Assembly (NCBI RefSeq): GCF_018413525.1
Contig: NZ_JAHCDD010000056.1
Coordinates: 1 to 39,064, forward strand
Reading direction: 5' to 3'
From: Acidovorax sp. CCYZU-2555
GTDB taxonomy: Bacteria > Pseudomonadota > Gammaproteobacteria > Burkholderiales > Burkholderiaceae_C
DNA length: 39,064 bases
The position numbers were made by a program, and so were the translations under genes. Below the pieces are notes generated by a model that made no database searches, had not been told where the DNA came from, and saw only the letters and a program-made list of their open reading frames with translations. Within the stretch, counting starts at the first letter, position 1, and each line of letters opens with the position of its first letter. Shown piece after piece: positions 22,433 to 30,328 of the stretch.

Positions 22433-23797
22433 TCACACCGGCAGCAGTGGCGCCGCGAAATCGCGCGCGACCTGGCGGTTGCGCAGGGCCAGCTCCCGGA
22501 TCGCCTGCGGTATGGGCGCGACCAGCTCCGTGCGGGCGACCGCGCTCCAGAACTCGTCGGCCGCACGTGCCGCGAGCTGCCATACCGTCGGCACAGCACC
22601 TATGGTGCCGACCTTGGGCTCGATGGGCACGAGCTCCGGGTCGACGCCGCCGCCGATCGAGGCATAGCGCATAGGGAGAATGTCGTAGGCCGGCGCGATG
22701 CCCTGGTATTCGCCGTCCTCGCCGATCAGCATGGAGATGTTCTCGAAGTGCCTGTCGGTGTTGCCTATGAGTTCGCTGAACGCGGCCATCACGCCCACAT
22801 GTTCTGCGTCCTGTCGCGTAAGGTAGCCCGCGGTGACGCAGCGCGCGGCGAACTCCGGCCAGGTGTCACGCATTCCAAAGAACTCGTCGTCGACGGCGCC
22901 GGCCGAGAGCATTCCCACCCGCCCTTTCTCGCCCACGCGGTCAAAGCGAACGACCTCCAGGAAGACAAACTCCTCGGACAGGAAGAGTTGGGTCCTGGCC
23001 GCGGGCACGCCGACGTCAGCGAGCGACTTCAGCGCCAGGTGCTCCAGAGGGAGCAGTTCGGCCATGCGGCTGCCCAGGCGCGCGAACTTGACGATGACAT
23101 GGCCCGTGTCCTGGCCGATCCAGAGGAACTTGGGCTGCTCGCCGCCGGCGCTCGATCCGTAAGAAGCGGTTTTGAGCTGCTGCGCGATGCTGGAGTAGCA
23201 GTCGAGCTTGTCCTTGGCCTCCGACGCCGGGTAACGCAGGAGGTCCATTTCGTGCTGCAGCGGGACGTCTCCGAAGACAAGATTGCCCGGCAGATTGACG
23301 CCCTGGGTGAAGAGAAAGGCGATGCGGTGATCGTCGTTCCAATCCTTGAGGCTGGTCGGAAACGCATGCTCGCGCGCGGCGGCATGGGCGAGCTGGCGCC
23401 CGAGGAAGCCCGACGGCGCGGCAAACGACATGTAAGGCGGCAGGCCTTCGTAGACGCGGGCCACACCCGCATCGGTACGCTCCAGCGTGCCGCCACCGAC
23501 GAGAAACTCGACTTCGGCGAATGGAACGATGTTGCCCGCAGACAAGAAGCGGTAAATACGCTGGCGCGGGCTCAGGCCCAGAGGCAGAGTGCGCAGCAGG
23601 GCGTAGTGCGGCGTGCGCTGGCCAGGCACACGAAACATGGTGATCGTCTCGGATAGATCATGAATAGTTCGTGAGATTGTTGGCTGGCTTACTCCCAGCT
23701 CTTTCATGAGTTGCTGTCCGGTGCGTTGTCCAGCCCTCAGGGCGCGTTCAACCCCTCGATGGAGATCGGTGAGTTGTAGGCGGGATGCGCGGCTCAT
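22433..23797 (-). CDS. hipH: HipA-family Ser/Thr kinase with fused HTH (HipH/YjjJ type)
   Basis: A 454-residue protein with an N-terminal winged helix (about residues 24-50, TGQQLMKELGVSQPTISRTIHDL) joined to a HipA kinase fold. Kinase landmarks are the Gly/Ser loop SSAGGEQPKF (215-224), the nucleotide Lys in HVIVKFARL (Lys237), the catalytic GNTDRH (Asp348) with Asn353, and the metal Asp372 in APAYDILPM. HipA kinases phosphorylate translation components and cause growth arrest. E. coli YjjJ/HipH has this same single-gene layout, with no HipB next to it, and no HipB gene is present here. The fused HTH probably represses the promoter through the TGAATTCA dyads just upstream. No Shine-Dalgarno sequence precedes the ATG. 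Confidence 0.88.
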   Translation of the reverse strand: MSRASRLQLTDLHRGVERALRAGQRTGQQLMKELGVSQPTISRTIHDLSETITMFRVPGQRTPHYALLRTLPLGLSPRQRIYRFLSAGNIVPFAEVEFLVGGGTLERTDAGVARVYEGLPPYMSFAAPSGFLGRQLAHAAAREHAFPTSLKDWNDDHRIAFLFTQGVNLPGNLVFGDVPLQHEMDLLRYPASEAKDKLDCYSSIAQQLKTASYGSSAGGEQPKFLWIGQDTGHVIVKFARLGSRMAELLPLEHLALKSLADVGVPAARTQLFLSEEFVFLEVVRFDRVGEKGRVGMLSAGAVDDEFFGMRDTWPEFAARCVTAGYLTRQDAEHVGVMAAFSELIGNTDRHFENISMLIGEDGEYQGIAPAYDILPMRYASIGGGVDPELVPIEPKVGTIGAVPTVWQLAARAADEFWSAVARTELVAPIPQAIRELALRNRQVARDFAAPLLPV

Positions 23798-23798
23798 G

Positions 23799-23840
23799 TG
23801 AATTCATGTTGAATAGTTCAAACAAGTTTATATGAATTCA
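23799..23840 (-). promoter_or_regulatory. TGAATTCA dyads at the hipH promoter
   Basis: Two exact copies of the 8-bp palindrome TGAATTCA lie at 23799-23806, immediately upstream of the hipH ATG, and at 23833-23840, 34 bp apart; the second is extended to TATGAATTCATA. Between them is another dyad, TTGAA-TAG-TTCAA (23809-23821). The patch is AT-rich in a GC-rich context. This is the layout expected for a self-repressed toxin gene. Confidence 0.68.
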
Positions 23841-23933
23841 TAATGTCGCATTCCCACCAGGTTTCCATCGAGGGTCGTCTCAATAATTCACAGGCAAAAG
23901 ACCAGCGCCTCGCCCAGCCCGCTCACCTATCGA

Positions 23934-24893
23934 TCAATCGATGGTGATCTTGCCAGTCTCGATCACCGACTTCCACTTGGCGTATTCCTTGCGCTGGAAT
24001 TCCGCGAACTGGGCCGGCGTGTTGACCACCATCTCGAAGCCGATGGAGACGAACTGATCCCGCACCTTGGGATCGTTCAAGGCCTGCGCAAACGCGGCAT
24101 GCGCCTTCTCGCGCACCGCAGGCGGCAGGCCCTTGGGGGCCACGATGGCCTGCCAGGAGGTGACTTCGACATTCTTCACGCCGGCTTCGGCGAGCGTGGG
24201 CACATCGGGCAGCACCGGGGAGCGCGCCGCGCTCGTGATGGCCAGGGCGCGCATCTTGCCGCCCTTGATGTACTGCACCACGGCGTTGATGTTCTGGAAC
24301 GAGGCGTCGACCTGGCCGCCCATGATGTCGGCATGCGCGGGAGCGCCGCCTTTGTACGGCACATGGATGGCGGAGGTGCCGGTCTGCTGCCAGAACAATT
24401 CGGCCGTCAAGTGGTCGCTGGAGCCATGGCCCGCCGAGGCAAAAGTCATCTTGCCAGGATTGGCCTTGAGAGAGGCCACCACATCGGCCACCGATTTGTA
24501 GGGCGAGTTGGTCGGCACGATCAGCACATTCGGCGATTGCACAGCCACCGTGATCAGATCGAAGTCCTTGAGGGGATCGTATTGCATGCCCTTGATCAGG
24601 TGGGGGGTGATCGACAGCGGACCGAGCGAGCTCACGAGGAAGGTATAGCCGTCCGCGGGCGCGCGCTTGACGAAGGTCGCGCCAATCGTTCCCGTGGCGC
24701 CGGGCTTGTTCTCGACCAGAAAAGACTGCTTGAGGGAATTGTTGAGCAACGGCACCATGGCGCGCGCCACCTGGTCCGTCGAGCCACCCGGTGGGAACGG
24801 CACGACCAGGGTCACGGTTTTGTCCGGCCAGCTCTGGGCGTGCGCCGCGAGTGAGGCCAGGCCTATGCACAGCGCTGCAAGCGTTTTCTTCAT
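23934..24893 (-). CDS. Bug/TctC-family solute-binding protein
   Basis: A 319-residue receptor with an ordinary Sec leader (MKKTLAALCIGLASLAAHAQS). Motifs are VPFPPGGSTDQVARA, ENKPGATGTIGATF, YDPLKDFDLI, FASAGHGSSDHLTAELF, VPYKGGAPAHADIMGGQVD and the C-terminal NTPAQFAEFQRKEYAKW. AGGAG stands seven bases before the ATG at 24893; an upstream in-frame ATG at 24947 would bury the signal peptide. It is separated from the sigma-54 operon by a 288-base gap that holds LacI-type half-sites, so it is probably a single-gene unit with its own control. Confidence 0.95.
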   Translation of the reverse strand: MKKTLAALCIGLASLAAHAQSWPDKTVTLVVPFPPGGSTDQVARAMVPLLNNSLKQSFLVENKPGATGTIGATFVKRAPADGYTFLVSSLGPLSITPHLIKGMQYDPLKDFDLITVAVQSPNVLIVPTNSPYKSVADVVASLKANPGKMTFASAGHGSSDHLTAELFWQQTGTSAIHVPYKGGAPAHADIMGGQVDASFQNINAVVQYIKGGKMRALAITSAARSPVLPDVPTLAEAGVKNVEVTSWQAIVAPKGLPPAVREKAHAAFAQALNDPKVRDQFVSIGFEMVVNTPAQFAEFQRKEYAKWKSVIETGKITID

Positions 24894-24971
24894 GGATGTC
24901 TCCTGCGTTATGGAACAAATCTGCGGCCACCCAATCACCGGCAACACACAGTCAAATCGAAACTCAACTGA

Positions 24972-25087
24972 ATGGTAACGTTGTCATTTTGAAGATAAAT
25001 TGGCGTCTGACCTCTTGCATGATTTGCTTTTTTCAAGCAAATGCCGACCTTTGTGGATTTGCGGCTCAGGACGGCTAACGTTGTCAT
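24972..25087. repeat. Two 12-bp direct repeats 100 bp apart, LacI-operator-like
   Basis: TAACGTTGTCAT occurs exactly at 24976-24987 and 25076-25087, upstream of the Bug gene that starts at 24893. The first copy sits in the imperfect dyad ATGGTAAC|GTTGTCAT (24972-24987, six of eight pairs), with the central AACGTT typical of LacI-family operators. The second keeps only the right half. Between them is a perfect 8-bp stem, ATTTGCTT/AAGCAAAT (25022-25042). No LacI-family gene is in the window. The rest of the 288-base gap shows nothing else. Confidence 0.55.
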
Positions 25088-25181
25088 CTCTGAACGAAGC
25101 ACGGATTGAATACATCGCGGCTGCCGCCGTTTGCCTGGGCGCGTTTGCACCCCCTTGGGCAGCGCCGGCATTGGCGCTGTT

Positions 25182-26174
25182 TCAATCGATCTTGATTCCG
25201 GCCTCGCGCACCACATCGGCGTACTTCTTCAGGTCTGCCTGAATCTGCTCGCTGAATTCCGCGGGCGTATTGCCCACGGAAGTGATGCCGAGCTTGGTCA
25301 GCCGTTCCTTGACCGCCGGCTCGTTGACGACGGCATGCAGTTCGCGCTGAATGCGCTCGACGATGGGCTTGGGCGTCCTGGCAGGTGCAAGCAGTCCTAT
25401 CCACGAACTCACTTCGAAGCCCGCGATGGTTTCCGCGACCGTGGGCACATTGGGCAGCGAGGGCAGGCGCTGCGCGCTGGAAATCGCAATCGCGCGCACC
25501 TGCCCTCTTTCGATGAAAGGCAGAGCACCGGCGACGGCCGTATAGAGCATCGGCAACTGGCCGCCCACCACGTCGGCCAGCGCCTGGCCGCCGCCCTTGT
25601 AGGGCACGTGCAGGAAGTTCGCCCCCGTCCTCACCTTGAGCATCTCGGCCGCGATATGGGGTGTGCCGCCCGTGCCGGAGCTGCCATAGGACAGGCCGCC
25701 TTGCAGGCTCTTCGAGTACGCGATCAGCTCGGGCAAGGTCTTGGCCGGCACCGAAGGGTGGGTGACGATGACCAGCGCCGTGTCGCCGATCTTGCTCACG
25801 GGCGCGAAATCCTTCACGGTGTCGAACGGGACTTTCGCGAACACATGCGGGTTGATGACCAGCGTGCCGTCGAAGCCCAGCACCAGCGTATGGCCGTCGG
25901 GCGCGGCCGTGGCCACCGACTGCGTGCCGATATTGCCCGAGGCGCCGGGCCGGTTCTCGATCACCACCTGCTGGCCCAGCCGCGCGCCCAGGCGCTCGCC
26001 AACGACGCGTGCGCCGGTGTCGGTCACGCCGCCCGGCGTGAAGGGCACGACCAGGCGTATGGGCTTGCTCGGGAAGTCGGTCTGCGCCAGCGCGGGTGCG
26101 GCGGCCAGGGCCAAGGCACTGGAGGCGGCCAGCGCCAGCCAGCGGCGGCGCGGGGCGTTGTGAATGTTCGTCAT
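25182..26174 (-). CDS. Bug/TctC-family solute-binding protein, last gene of sigma-54 operon
   Basis: A 330-residue receptor with leader RRRWLALAASSALALAAAPALAQ. Motifs are VPFTPGGVTDTGARVV, ENRPGASGNIGTQ, YGSSGTGGTPHIAAEML, VPYKGGGQALADVVGGQ and NTPAEFSEQIQADL. It begins 34 bases after the isocitrate-lyase-family gene and closes the - strand operon that starts at 30209. Two Bug genes in one catabolic operon suggest either two ligands or one receptor used for sensing. The ligand is unknown but should be the organic acid that the operon enzymes degrade. Confidence 0.94.
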   Translation of the reverse strand: MTNIHNAPRRRWLALAASSALALAAAPALAQTDFPSKPIRLVVPFTPGGVTDTGARVVGERLGARLGQQVVIENRPGASGNIGTQSVATAAPDGHTLVLGFDGTLVINPHVFAKVPFDTVKDFAPVSKIGDTALVIVTHPSVPAKTLPELIAYSKSLQGGLSYGSSGTGGTPHIAAEMLKVRTGANFLHVPYKGGGQALADVVGGQLPMLYTAVAGALPFIERGQVRAIAISSAQRLPSLPNVPTVAETIAGFEVSSWIGLLAPARTPKPIVERIQRELHAVVNEPAVKERLTKLGITSVGNTPAEFSEQIQADLKKYADVVREAGIKID

Positions 26175-26208
26175 GGGTTTTGTCTCCGTTTTTATGTGGT
26201 CTGTGGCG

Positions 26209-27072
26209 TCAGCGCGCCCAGCGTTTCTCGAAATCCCATACCTCCTGAAAACCGATCAGGCCGCAGAACTCCTGGAAGTCGAACAGCGGCACCTCGGGTG
26301 ACTGGCTGACCCCGGTGTGCTTGAGTTGGCGCAATGCGCGCTCCATCGCCGCGGCCGCGGCCAGACTGGTGAGCGAGGGATAGATGGCCAGCGCAAAGCC
26401 GATCTCCTCGAGCACCTGCGCGGGCAGTATCGGTGTCTTGCCGCCATCGGCCATGTTCGCCAGCATGGGCGTGTCGAACGCGGCGCAGGCCTGGCGCATC
26501 TCTTCTTCCGACTGCGGTGCCTCGAAGAACAGGATGTCGGCGCCGGCCTCGGCATAGGCCTCGAGGCGGCGCATGGCCTCGGCTACGCCCAGCGCTGCGC
26601 GTGCATCGGTGCGGGCGATGATCAGGAAGTTCTCCTTGTCTTCGCGCGCCGCGGCCGCCACCTTGATCTTCTCGACCATGTCCTGCACCGGCACGCAGCG
26701 CTTGCCCGGCGTATGGCCGCACTTCTTCGGAAACTCCTGGTCCTCGAGCTGTATGGCCGTGACGCCGGCCGCCTCATAGCCGCGCACCGTGTGGTGCACG
26801 TTGAGCAGCCCGCCATAGCCGGTGTCGGCATCGGCAATCACCGCGCCCTGGCTGGTGTGCACCAGCGTCGCCATGCGGTCGAGCATCTGCGTGTAGGTGG
26901 CAATGCCCGCGTCGGGCAGGCCCAGGCTCGACGCCGTGAGCCAGTAGCCCGTGCCGTAGACGATGTCGAAACCCACCTTGTTGGCGACGCTGGCGGCAAT
27001 CATGTCGTGCAGCCCGGGCGCGACGATGAATTCGCCGCGATCTAGCTTCTGGCGGAGTATGGGATTGGCCAT
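26209..27072 (-). CDS. Isocitrate lyase/PEP mutase superfamily carbon-carbon lyase
   Basis: A 287-residue TIM-barrel lyase. The family sequence runs APGLHDMIAASVANKVGFDIVYGTGYW, then DADTGYGG with metal-binding acidic residues, QLEDQEFPKKCGHTPGK with the active-site cysteine motif KKCGH, and IIARTDARAALG. Members cleave 2-methylisocitrate, dimethylmalate or oxaloacetate-like substrates to a 2-oxo acid and a second acid. The length and KKCGH fit methylisocitrate or 2,3-dimethylmalate lyase better than true isocitrate lyase, which is far longer. It lies six bases after a Bug gene inside a sigma-54 operon with a CoA-transferase and an HMG-CoA-lyase-like gene. No prpC or prpD is present, so it is not an ordinary propionate cluster. 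Confidence 0.88.
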   Translation of the reverse strand: MANPILRQKLDRGEFIVAPGLHDMIAASVANKVGFDIVYGTGYWLTASSLGLPDAGIATYTQMLDRMATLVHTSQGAVIADADTGYGGLLNVHHTVRGYEAAGVTAIQLEDQEFPKKCGHTPGKRCVPVQDMVEKIKVAAAAREDKENFLIIARTDARAALGVAEAMRRLEAYAEAGADILFFEAPQSEEEMRQACAAFDTPMLANMADGGKTPILPAQVLEEIGFALAIYPSLTSLAAAAAMERALRQLKHTGVSQSPEVPLFDFQEFCGLIGFQEVWDFEKRWAR

Positions 27073-27078
27073 GGCTGC

Positions 27079-28065
27079 TCACTCCGCCTTGATGCCGCCG
27101 CGCTGCGCGACCTGGGCCCACTTCCTGGTCTCGCTGGCGAGGAAGCTGCGGAACTCGGCCGGCGGCGTCAGCGTGATGTCGGCGCCCTGGTCGTGCATCT
27201 GCTTTTGCACCACCGCGTCGGAGGTGACTTTCTTCAGGTCCTGGTTGAGCTGCGCGACGATGGGCTCGGGCAGGCCGGCCGGGCCGAACAGGCCGTACCA
27301 GCTCAGCGACTCGACGCCGTCCAGGCCCGCTTCCTTGAAGGTCATGGCATCGGGGAACAGCGGCATGCGGCGGTCCGAAGCGACGCCGACCACGCGCAGC
27401 GCGCCCGAGCGCACATGCGGCAGCGCCGTGAGCACGCTGGTCACGCCCATGGGCAGGTGGCCGCCGATGATGTCGACCATGATGGGCGCGCCGCCCTTGT
27501 AGGGCACGCCGGTCAGCTTGAGATTGCCGGCCTGGCGTATCAGCTCGCCGGTCAGGCGCGTGAGCCCTTCCGAGTAGCCGCAGCCCAGCTCCTCCTTGCG
27601 CGCCGCGGCCAGCAGGTCGGGCAATGTCTTGTAGGGGCCGCCCGCCTGCACCACCAGCACCGACGGCGAGCTGGCGATATTGGTCACGGCGGTGAAGGCC
27701 TTGTCGGTGTCGTAGGGCAGCGACTTCATCAGCACCGGGTTGATGGCATGCGAGCCGACCACCAGCATCAGCGTGTGGCCGTCGGGCGCGGCGCGCGCCA
27801 CCGTGCTCGAACCGATCACGCCATTGGCGCCGGTGCGGTTCTCCACCACCATCGACTGGCCCCAGAGCTCGGTCAGGCGCTGGGCCATCAGACGGCCGAC
27901 GATGTCGGTGCCGCCACCGGCCGAGTAAGGCACGACGAGGGTCACGGGCTTGGTCGGATATTTCGCGGCTTGCGCCAGCACATTGCCTGCCGTGCCCGCG
28001 GCGGCCAGCGAGGCGAGGCCGGCGAGCAGTTGGCGGCGATTGGGATGGTTGAAGTTCGGGTGCAT
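27079..28065 (-). CDS. Bug/TctC-family solute-binding protein in sigma-54 operon
   Basis: A 328-residue receptor with a twin-arginine-like leader (NRRQLLAGLASLAAAG) and cleavage region NVLAQAA. Motifs are VPYSAGGGTDIVGRLM, ENRTGANGVIGSS, LPYDTDKAFTAV and VPYKGGAPIMVDIIGGHLPMG. AGGAG precedes the ATG at 28065. The middle loop reads GCGYSEGLTRLTGELI, quite different from the usual YGSxGxGS, so its ligand contacts differ from those of the other Bug protein of this operon. It lies between the HMG-CoA-lyase-like and isocitrate-lyase-family genes. Confidence 0.94.
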   Translation of the reverse strand: MHPNFNHPNRRQLLAGLASLAAAGTAGNVLAQAAKYPTKPVTLVVPYSAGGGTDIVGRLMAQRLTELWGQSMVVENRTGANGVIGSSTVARAAPDGHTLMLVVGSHAINPVLMKSLPYDTDKAFTAVTNIASSPSVLVVQAGGPYKTLPDLLAAARKEELGCGYSEGLTRLTGELIRQAGNLKLTGVPYKGGAPIMVDIIGGHLPMGVTSVLTALPHVRSGALRVVGVASDRRMPLFPDAMTFKEAGLDGVESLSWYGLFGPAGLPEPIVAQLNQDLKKVTSDAVVQKQMHDQGADITLTPPAEFRSFLASETRKWAQVAQRGGIKAE

Positions 28066-28086
28066 TTTTGTCTCCTGGTTGTTGTC

Positions 28087-29013
28087 TTATGTGTTTTGCA
28101 GGTCTTGGTCGCGCTGGCGGCGCAGCCAGGTGATGGCGCGCCCGCCCAGCGGTCTTCGCAACTGCTCCTGCGCGAAATCCACCGCCGCGAGCAGGCCGGG
28201 CAGCGCGATGCCGGTGGCAAAGCCGCTGCGCTCGGCCATCAGCACCAGGTCTTCGGTCGCTACATTGCCCGCGGCGCCCGGCGCGAACGGGCAGCCGCCT
28301 ATGCCGCCCACGCTCGCATCGAAGCGGCGCACGCCGGCTTCGAGCGCGGCCCAGGCATTGGCCACGCCCATGCCGCGCGTGTCGTGCAGGTGGACCGCAA
28401 TGCGCTCCATGGGCAGCACATCGCGCAGCGCCGCAAAGCGCTCCTTCACCTGGCCCGGCGAGGCCGAGCCTATGGTGTCGGCGATGACGATCTCGTCGGC
28501 CGCGGCCGCATGCATGCGCGCCGACAGGCGCAGCAGCTCATCGAGCGGCGTCGCGCCTTCGAACGGGCAGTCGAAGGCCACGGCCACATAGGCGCGCGTG
28601 CGCAGGCCCAGCGCGCGCGCCGCGGCCAGCGTCTGTTCGCTGACTTCAGTGGCCTGGTCCAGGCCCATGTTGATGTTCTTGCGGTTCATGGTCTCGGAAG
28701 CCGAGAGCACGACCGCGATCTCTTTTGCGCCGGCCGCATGCGCGCGCTCCAGCCCCTTGAGATTGGGCACCAGCACCGAAGTGCGCAGCGTGGGAAAGCG
28801 CGCCTGCACCTGCGGCACGAGTTCGGCGGCATCGGCCATCTGCGGCACGGCCCTGGGCGAGACGAAACTGGCGGCCTCGACGCTGCGCAGGCCGGCGTCG
28901 ACCAGCAATTCGATCAGCCGCAGCTTGTCCGCGGTGCAGAGGTGTATCGCCTGGTTCTGCAGGCCGTCGCGCGGCGCGACATCGGTGATGTGAATGGATT
29001 CCTTCACGTTCAT
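28087..29013 (-). CDS. HMG-CoA lyase-family acyl-CoA lyase
   Basis: A 308-residue DRE-TIM-type lyase. It opens ITDVAPRDGLQNQ, the metal and catalytic Asp-Arg-Asp segment, continues VEAASFVSPRAVPQMADA, has HLHDTRGMG with metal histidines, and carries the HMG-CoA lyase signature SVGGIGGCPFAPGAAGNVATED with the catalytic cysteine. The reaction type is retro-aldol cleavage of a 3-hydroxy-3-substituted acyl-CoA to an oxo acid and acetyl- or propionyl-CoA. Its start overlaps the stop of the CoA-transferase gene by four bases (29010-29013), so the two act together: activation, then cleavage. Candidate substrates are HMG-CoA, citramalyl-CoA or a methylated analogue; leucine degradation is unlikely since no liu genes are nearby. 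Confidence 0.9.
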   Translation of the reverse strand: MNVKESIHITDVAPRDGLQNQAIHLCTADKLRLIELLVDAGLRSVEAASFVSPRAVPQMADAAELVPQVQARFPTLRTSVLVPNLKGLERAHAAGAKEIAVVLSASETMNRKNINMGLDQATEVSEQTLAAARALGLRTRAYVAVAFDCPFEGATPLDELLRLSARMHAAAADEIVIADTIGSASPGQVKERFAALRDVLPMERIAVHLHDTRGMGVANAWAALEAGVRRFDASVGGIGGCPFAPGAAGNVATEDLVLMAERSGFATGIALPGLLAAVDFAQEQLRRPLGGRAITWLRRQRDQDLQNT

Positions 29014-30209
29014 GCAATCGCCCCTTCGGCACGCAGCGCCTCGAGCTTTTCCGGTGCGTAACCGACGAAGTCGCCCAGCACCTGGCGCGTGTTCTCGCCC
29101 AGCTCCGGTGGGCTGGTGAACGCCCGGCCCTTGTCGGCGCCCGACAGCTTGATCGGATTGCCCGGCATGCGCACGCTGGCGCCGCTTTTGAGCGGCACCT
29201 CGACCACCATGTCGCGTGCCAGCACCTGGGCGTCGCTCAGCGCCTGCTCGAAGTTGTTCACCGGGCCGCAGGGAATGCGCGCCTCGCGCAGGCGCTCGAG
29301 CCAGTGCGCGGTCGGCTGCAGGCGCAGCGCCGCGCCGACGATCGCATCGATCTCGGCCTTGGCCGCGAGCCGCACCGGCTGCTGGCGGTACGCGGGCTTG
29401 CGCAGCGCGGGCAGATCGATGAATTCGACGAAGCGGTCGAAGAACGGGTCGCCTATGCAGGCAATGATCACATGGCCGTCGGCCGTGGGATAGCTGTTGT
29501 AGGGCACATGCACGAAATGGCCGTTGCCTATGCCTTCGGGCACATGGCCCGACAGCAGGTGCATGGTCGCCATATAGTTGAGCAGCGAAATCTGTGCGTC
29601 CAGCATCGAGATGTCGACATGCTGGCCCTTGCCGGTCTGATCGCGCTCGACCAGTGCCGCGAGCACGCCCATGGCGCCGAACACGCCGCCGCCCAGGTCG
29701 CCGATGGGAATGCCGCTGCGCGTCGGGCCGCTCTCGGGCGTGCCGGTGATCGACATGCCGCCGCCCATGGCCTGCACCACCTGGTCGAAGGCCGGGCGCT
29801 GGGTCTGCGGCCCGGTCTGACCGAAGCCCGTGACCGAGCAGGTGACGATGCGCGGGTTCACCGCCGACAGCGACGCGTAGTCGATGCCCAGGCGCTCGGT
29901 CACGCCGACGCTGAAGTTGTCGAACACTACGTCGGCCTTGCGCACCAGATCGAGAAACACCGCCTTGCCGGCCAGCGTCTTCAGGTCCACGCAGACGCTT
30001 TGCTTGTTGCGGTTGAGCGTGAGGTAGTAGGCGCCCATGCCGTCGCGCGAATAGTGGGGGTCGTTTTCCAGCAGCCGGCGCGTGCCTTCGCCGCTGCCGG
30101 GCGGCTCGACCTTGATGGTGCGCGCGCCGAGGTCGGCCAGCAGCATGGTGCCGTAGGGGCCCGACAGCATGTGCGTCAGGTCCAGCACGGTGATGTGTTC
30201 AAGTGCCAC
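29010..30209 (-). CDS. Class III (CaiB/BaiF) CoA-transferase, first gene of sigma-54 operon
   Basis: A 399-residue class III CoA-transferase. It shows LDLTHMLSGPYGTMLLADLGARTIKVEPPGSGEGTR at the CoA site, LNRNKQSVCVDLK, DVVFDNFSVGVTERLGID, and SGIPIGDLGGGVFGAMG with the aspartate that forms the acyl anhydride. It moves CoA from a donor such as succinyl-CoA to a free acid, making the substrate for the coupled lyase. The GTG at 30209 is chosen because GGAG lies nine bases upstream; a TTG at 30215 is in frame but too close. Upstream are a sigma-54 promoter, an IHF site and dyads shared with the divergent PrpR-type activator. Confidence 0.92.
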   Translation of the reverse strand: MALEHITVLDLTHMLSGPYGTMLLADLGARTIKVEPPGSGEGTRRLLENDPHYSRDGMGAYYLTLNRNKQSVCVDLKTLAGKAVFLDLVRKADVVFDNFSVGVTERLGIDYASLSAVNPRIVTCSVTGFGQTGPQTQRPAFDQVVQAMGGGMSITGTPESGPTRSGIPIGDLGGGVFGAMGVLAALVERDQTGKGQHVDISMLDAQISLLNYMATMHLLSGHVPEGIGNGHFVHVPYNSYPTADGHVIIACIGDPFFDRFVEFIDLPALRKPAYRQQPVRLAAKAEIDAIVGAALRLQPTAHWLERLREARIPCGPVNNFEQALSDAQVLARDMVVEVPLKSGASVRMPGNPIKLSGADKGRAFTSPPELGENTRQVLGDFVGYAPEKLEALRAEGAIA

Positions 30210-30248
30210 GTTCAATGTCTCCGAAAGGTTGGCGAATGCCTCAGCAAC

Positions 30249-30264
30249 AGCAAGAGCCGCGCCA
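30249..30264 (-). promoter_or_regulatory. Sigma-54 (-24/-12) promoter of the CoA-transferase operon
   Basis: On the - strand the sequence TGGCGCGGCTCTTGCT matches the consensus TGGCACG-N4-TTGCW at all but one position and has the required GG-N10-GC spacing. The -12 GC is about 40 bases before the GTG at 30209. A PrpR-type activator is encoded divergently next to it, and a consensus IHF site and upstream dyads complete the arrangement. Confidence 0.87.
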
Positions 30265-30280
30265 GCCCGTGGAGCCCGCG

Positions 30281-30293
30281 CAAGTCATTGATT
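30281..30293 (-). promoter_or_regulatory. Consensus IHF site between activator dyads and sigma-54 promoter
   Basis: On the - strand AATCAATGACTTG fits the IHF consensus WATCAANNNNTTR at every position. It lies 16 bp upstream of the -24 element and about 35 bp downstream of the nearest upstream dyad, the position where IHF bends DNA to bring a bound activator to sigma-54 polymerase. Confidence 0.72.
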
Positions 30294-30328
30294 TTCAATG
30301 GAATGACATTGCGTCAAACCGGGGCGCG

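Noticed and set aside
23797-23933. A hidden hipB gene upstream of the HipA-type kinase
   Set aside because: The 136-base gap holds operator dyads and no open frame long enough for a HipB protein; the HTH is fused to the kinase instead.
25022-25042. Perfect 8-bp stem ATTTGCTT/AAGCAAAT as a terminator for the sigma-54 operon
   Set aside because: The stem is AT-rich and no U-run follows on the - strand, so termination there is not supported.
26209-27072. Assignment as prpB of a methylcitrate cycle
   Set aside because: The fold fits and the divergent regulator is PrpR-like, but prpC and prpD/acnD are absent and the neighbours are a CoA-transferase and an HMG-CoA-lyase homologue, so a propionate role is not supported.
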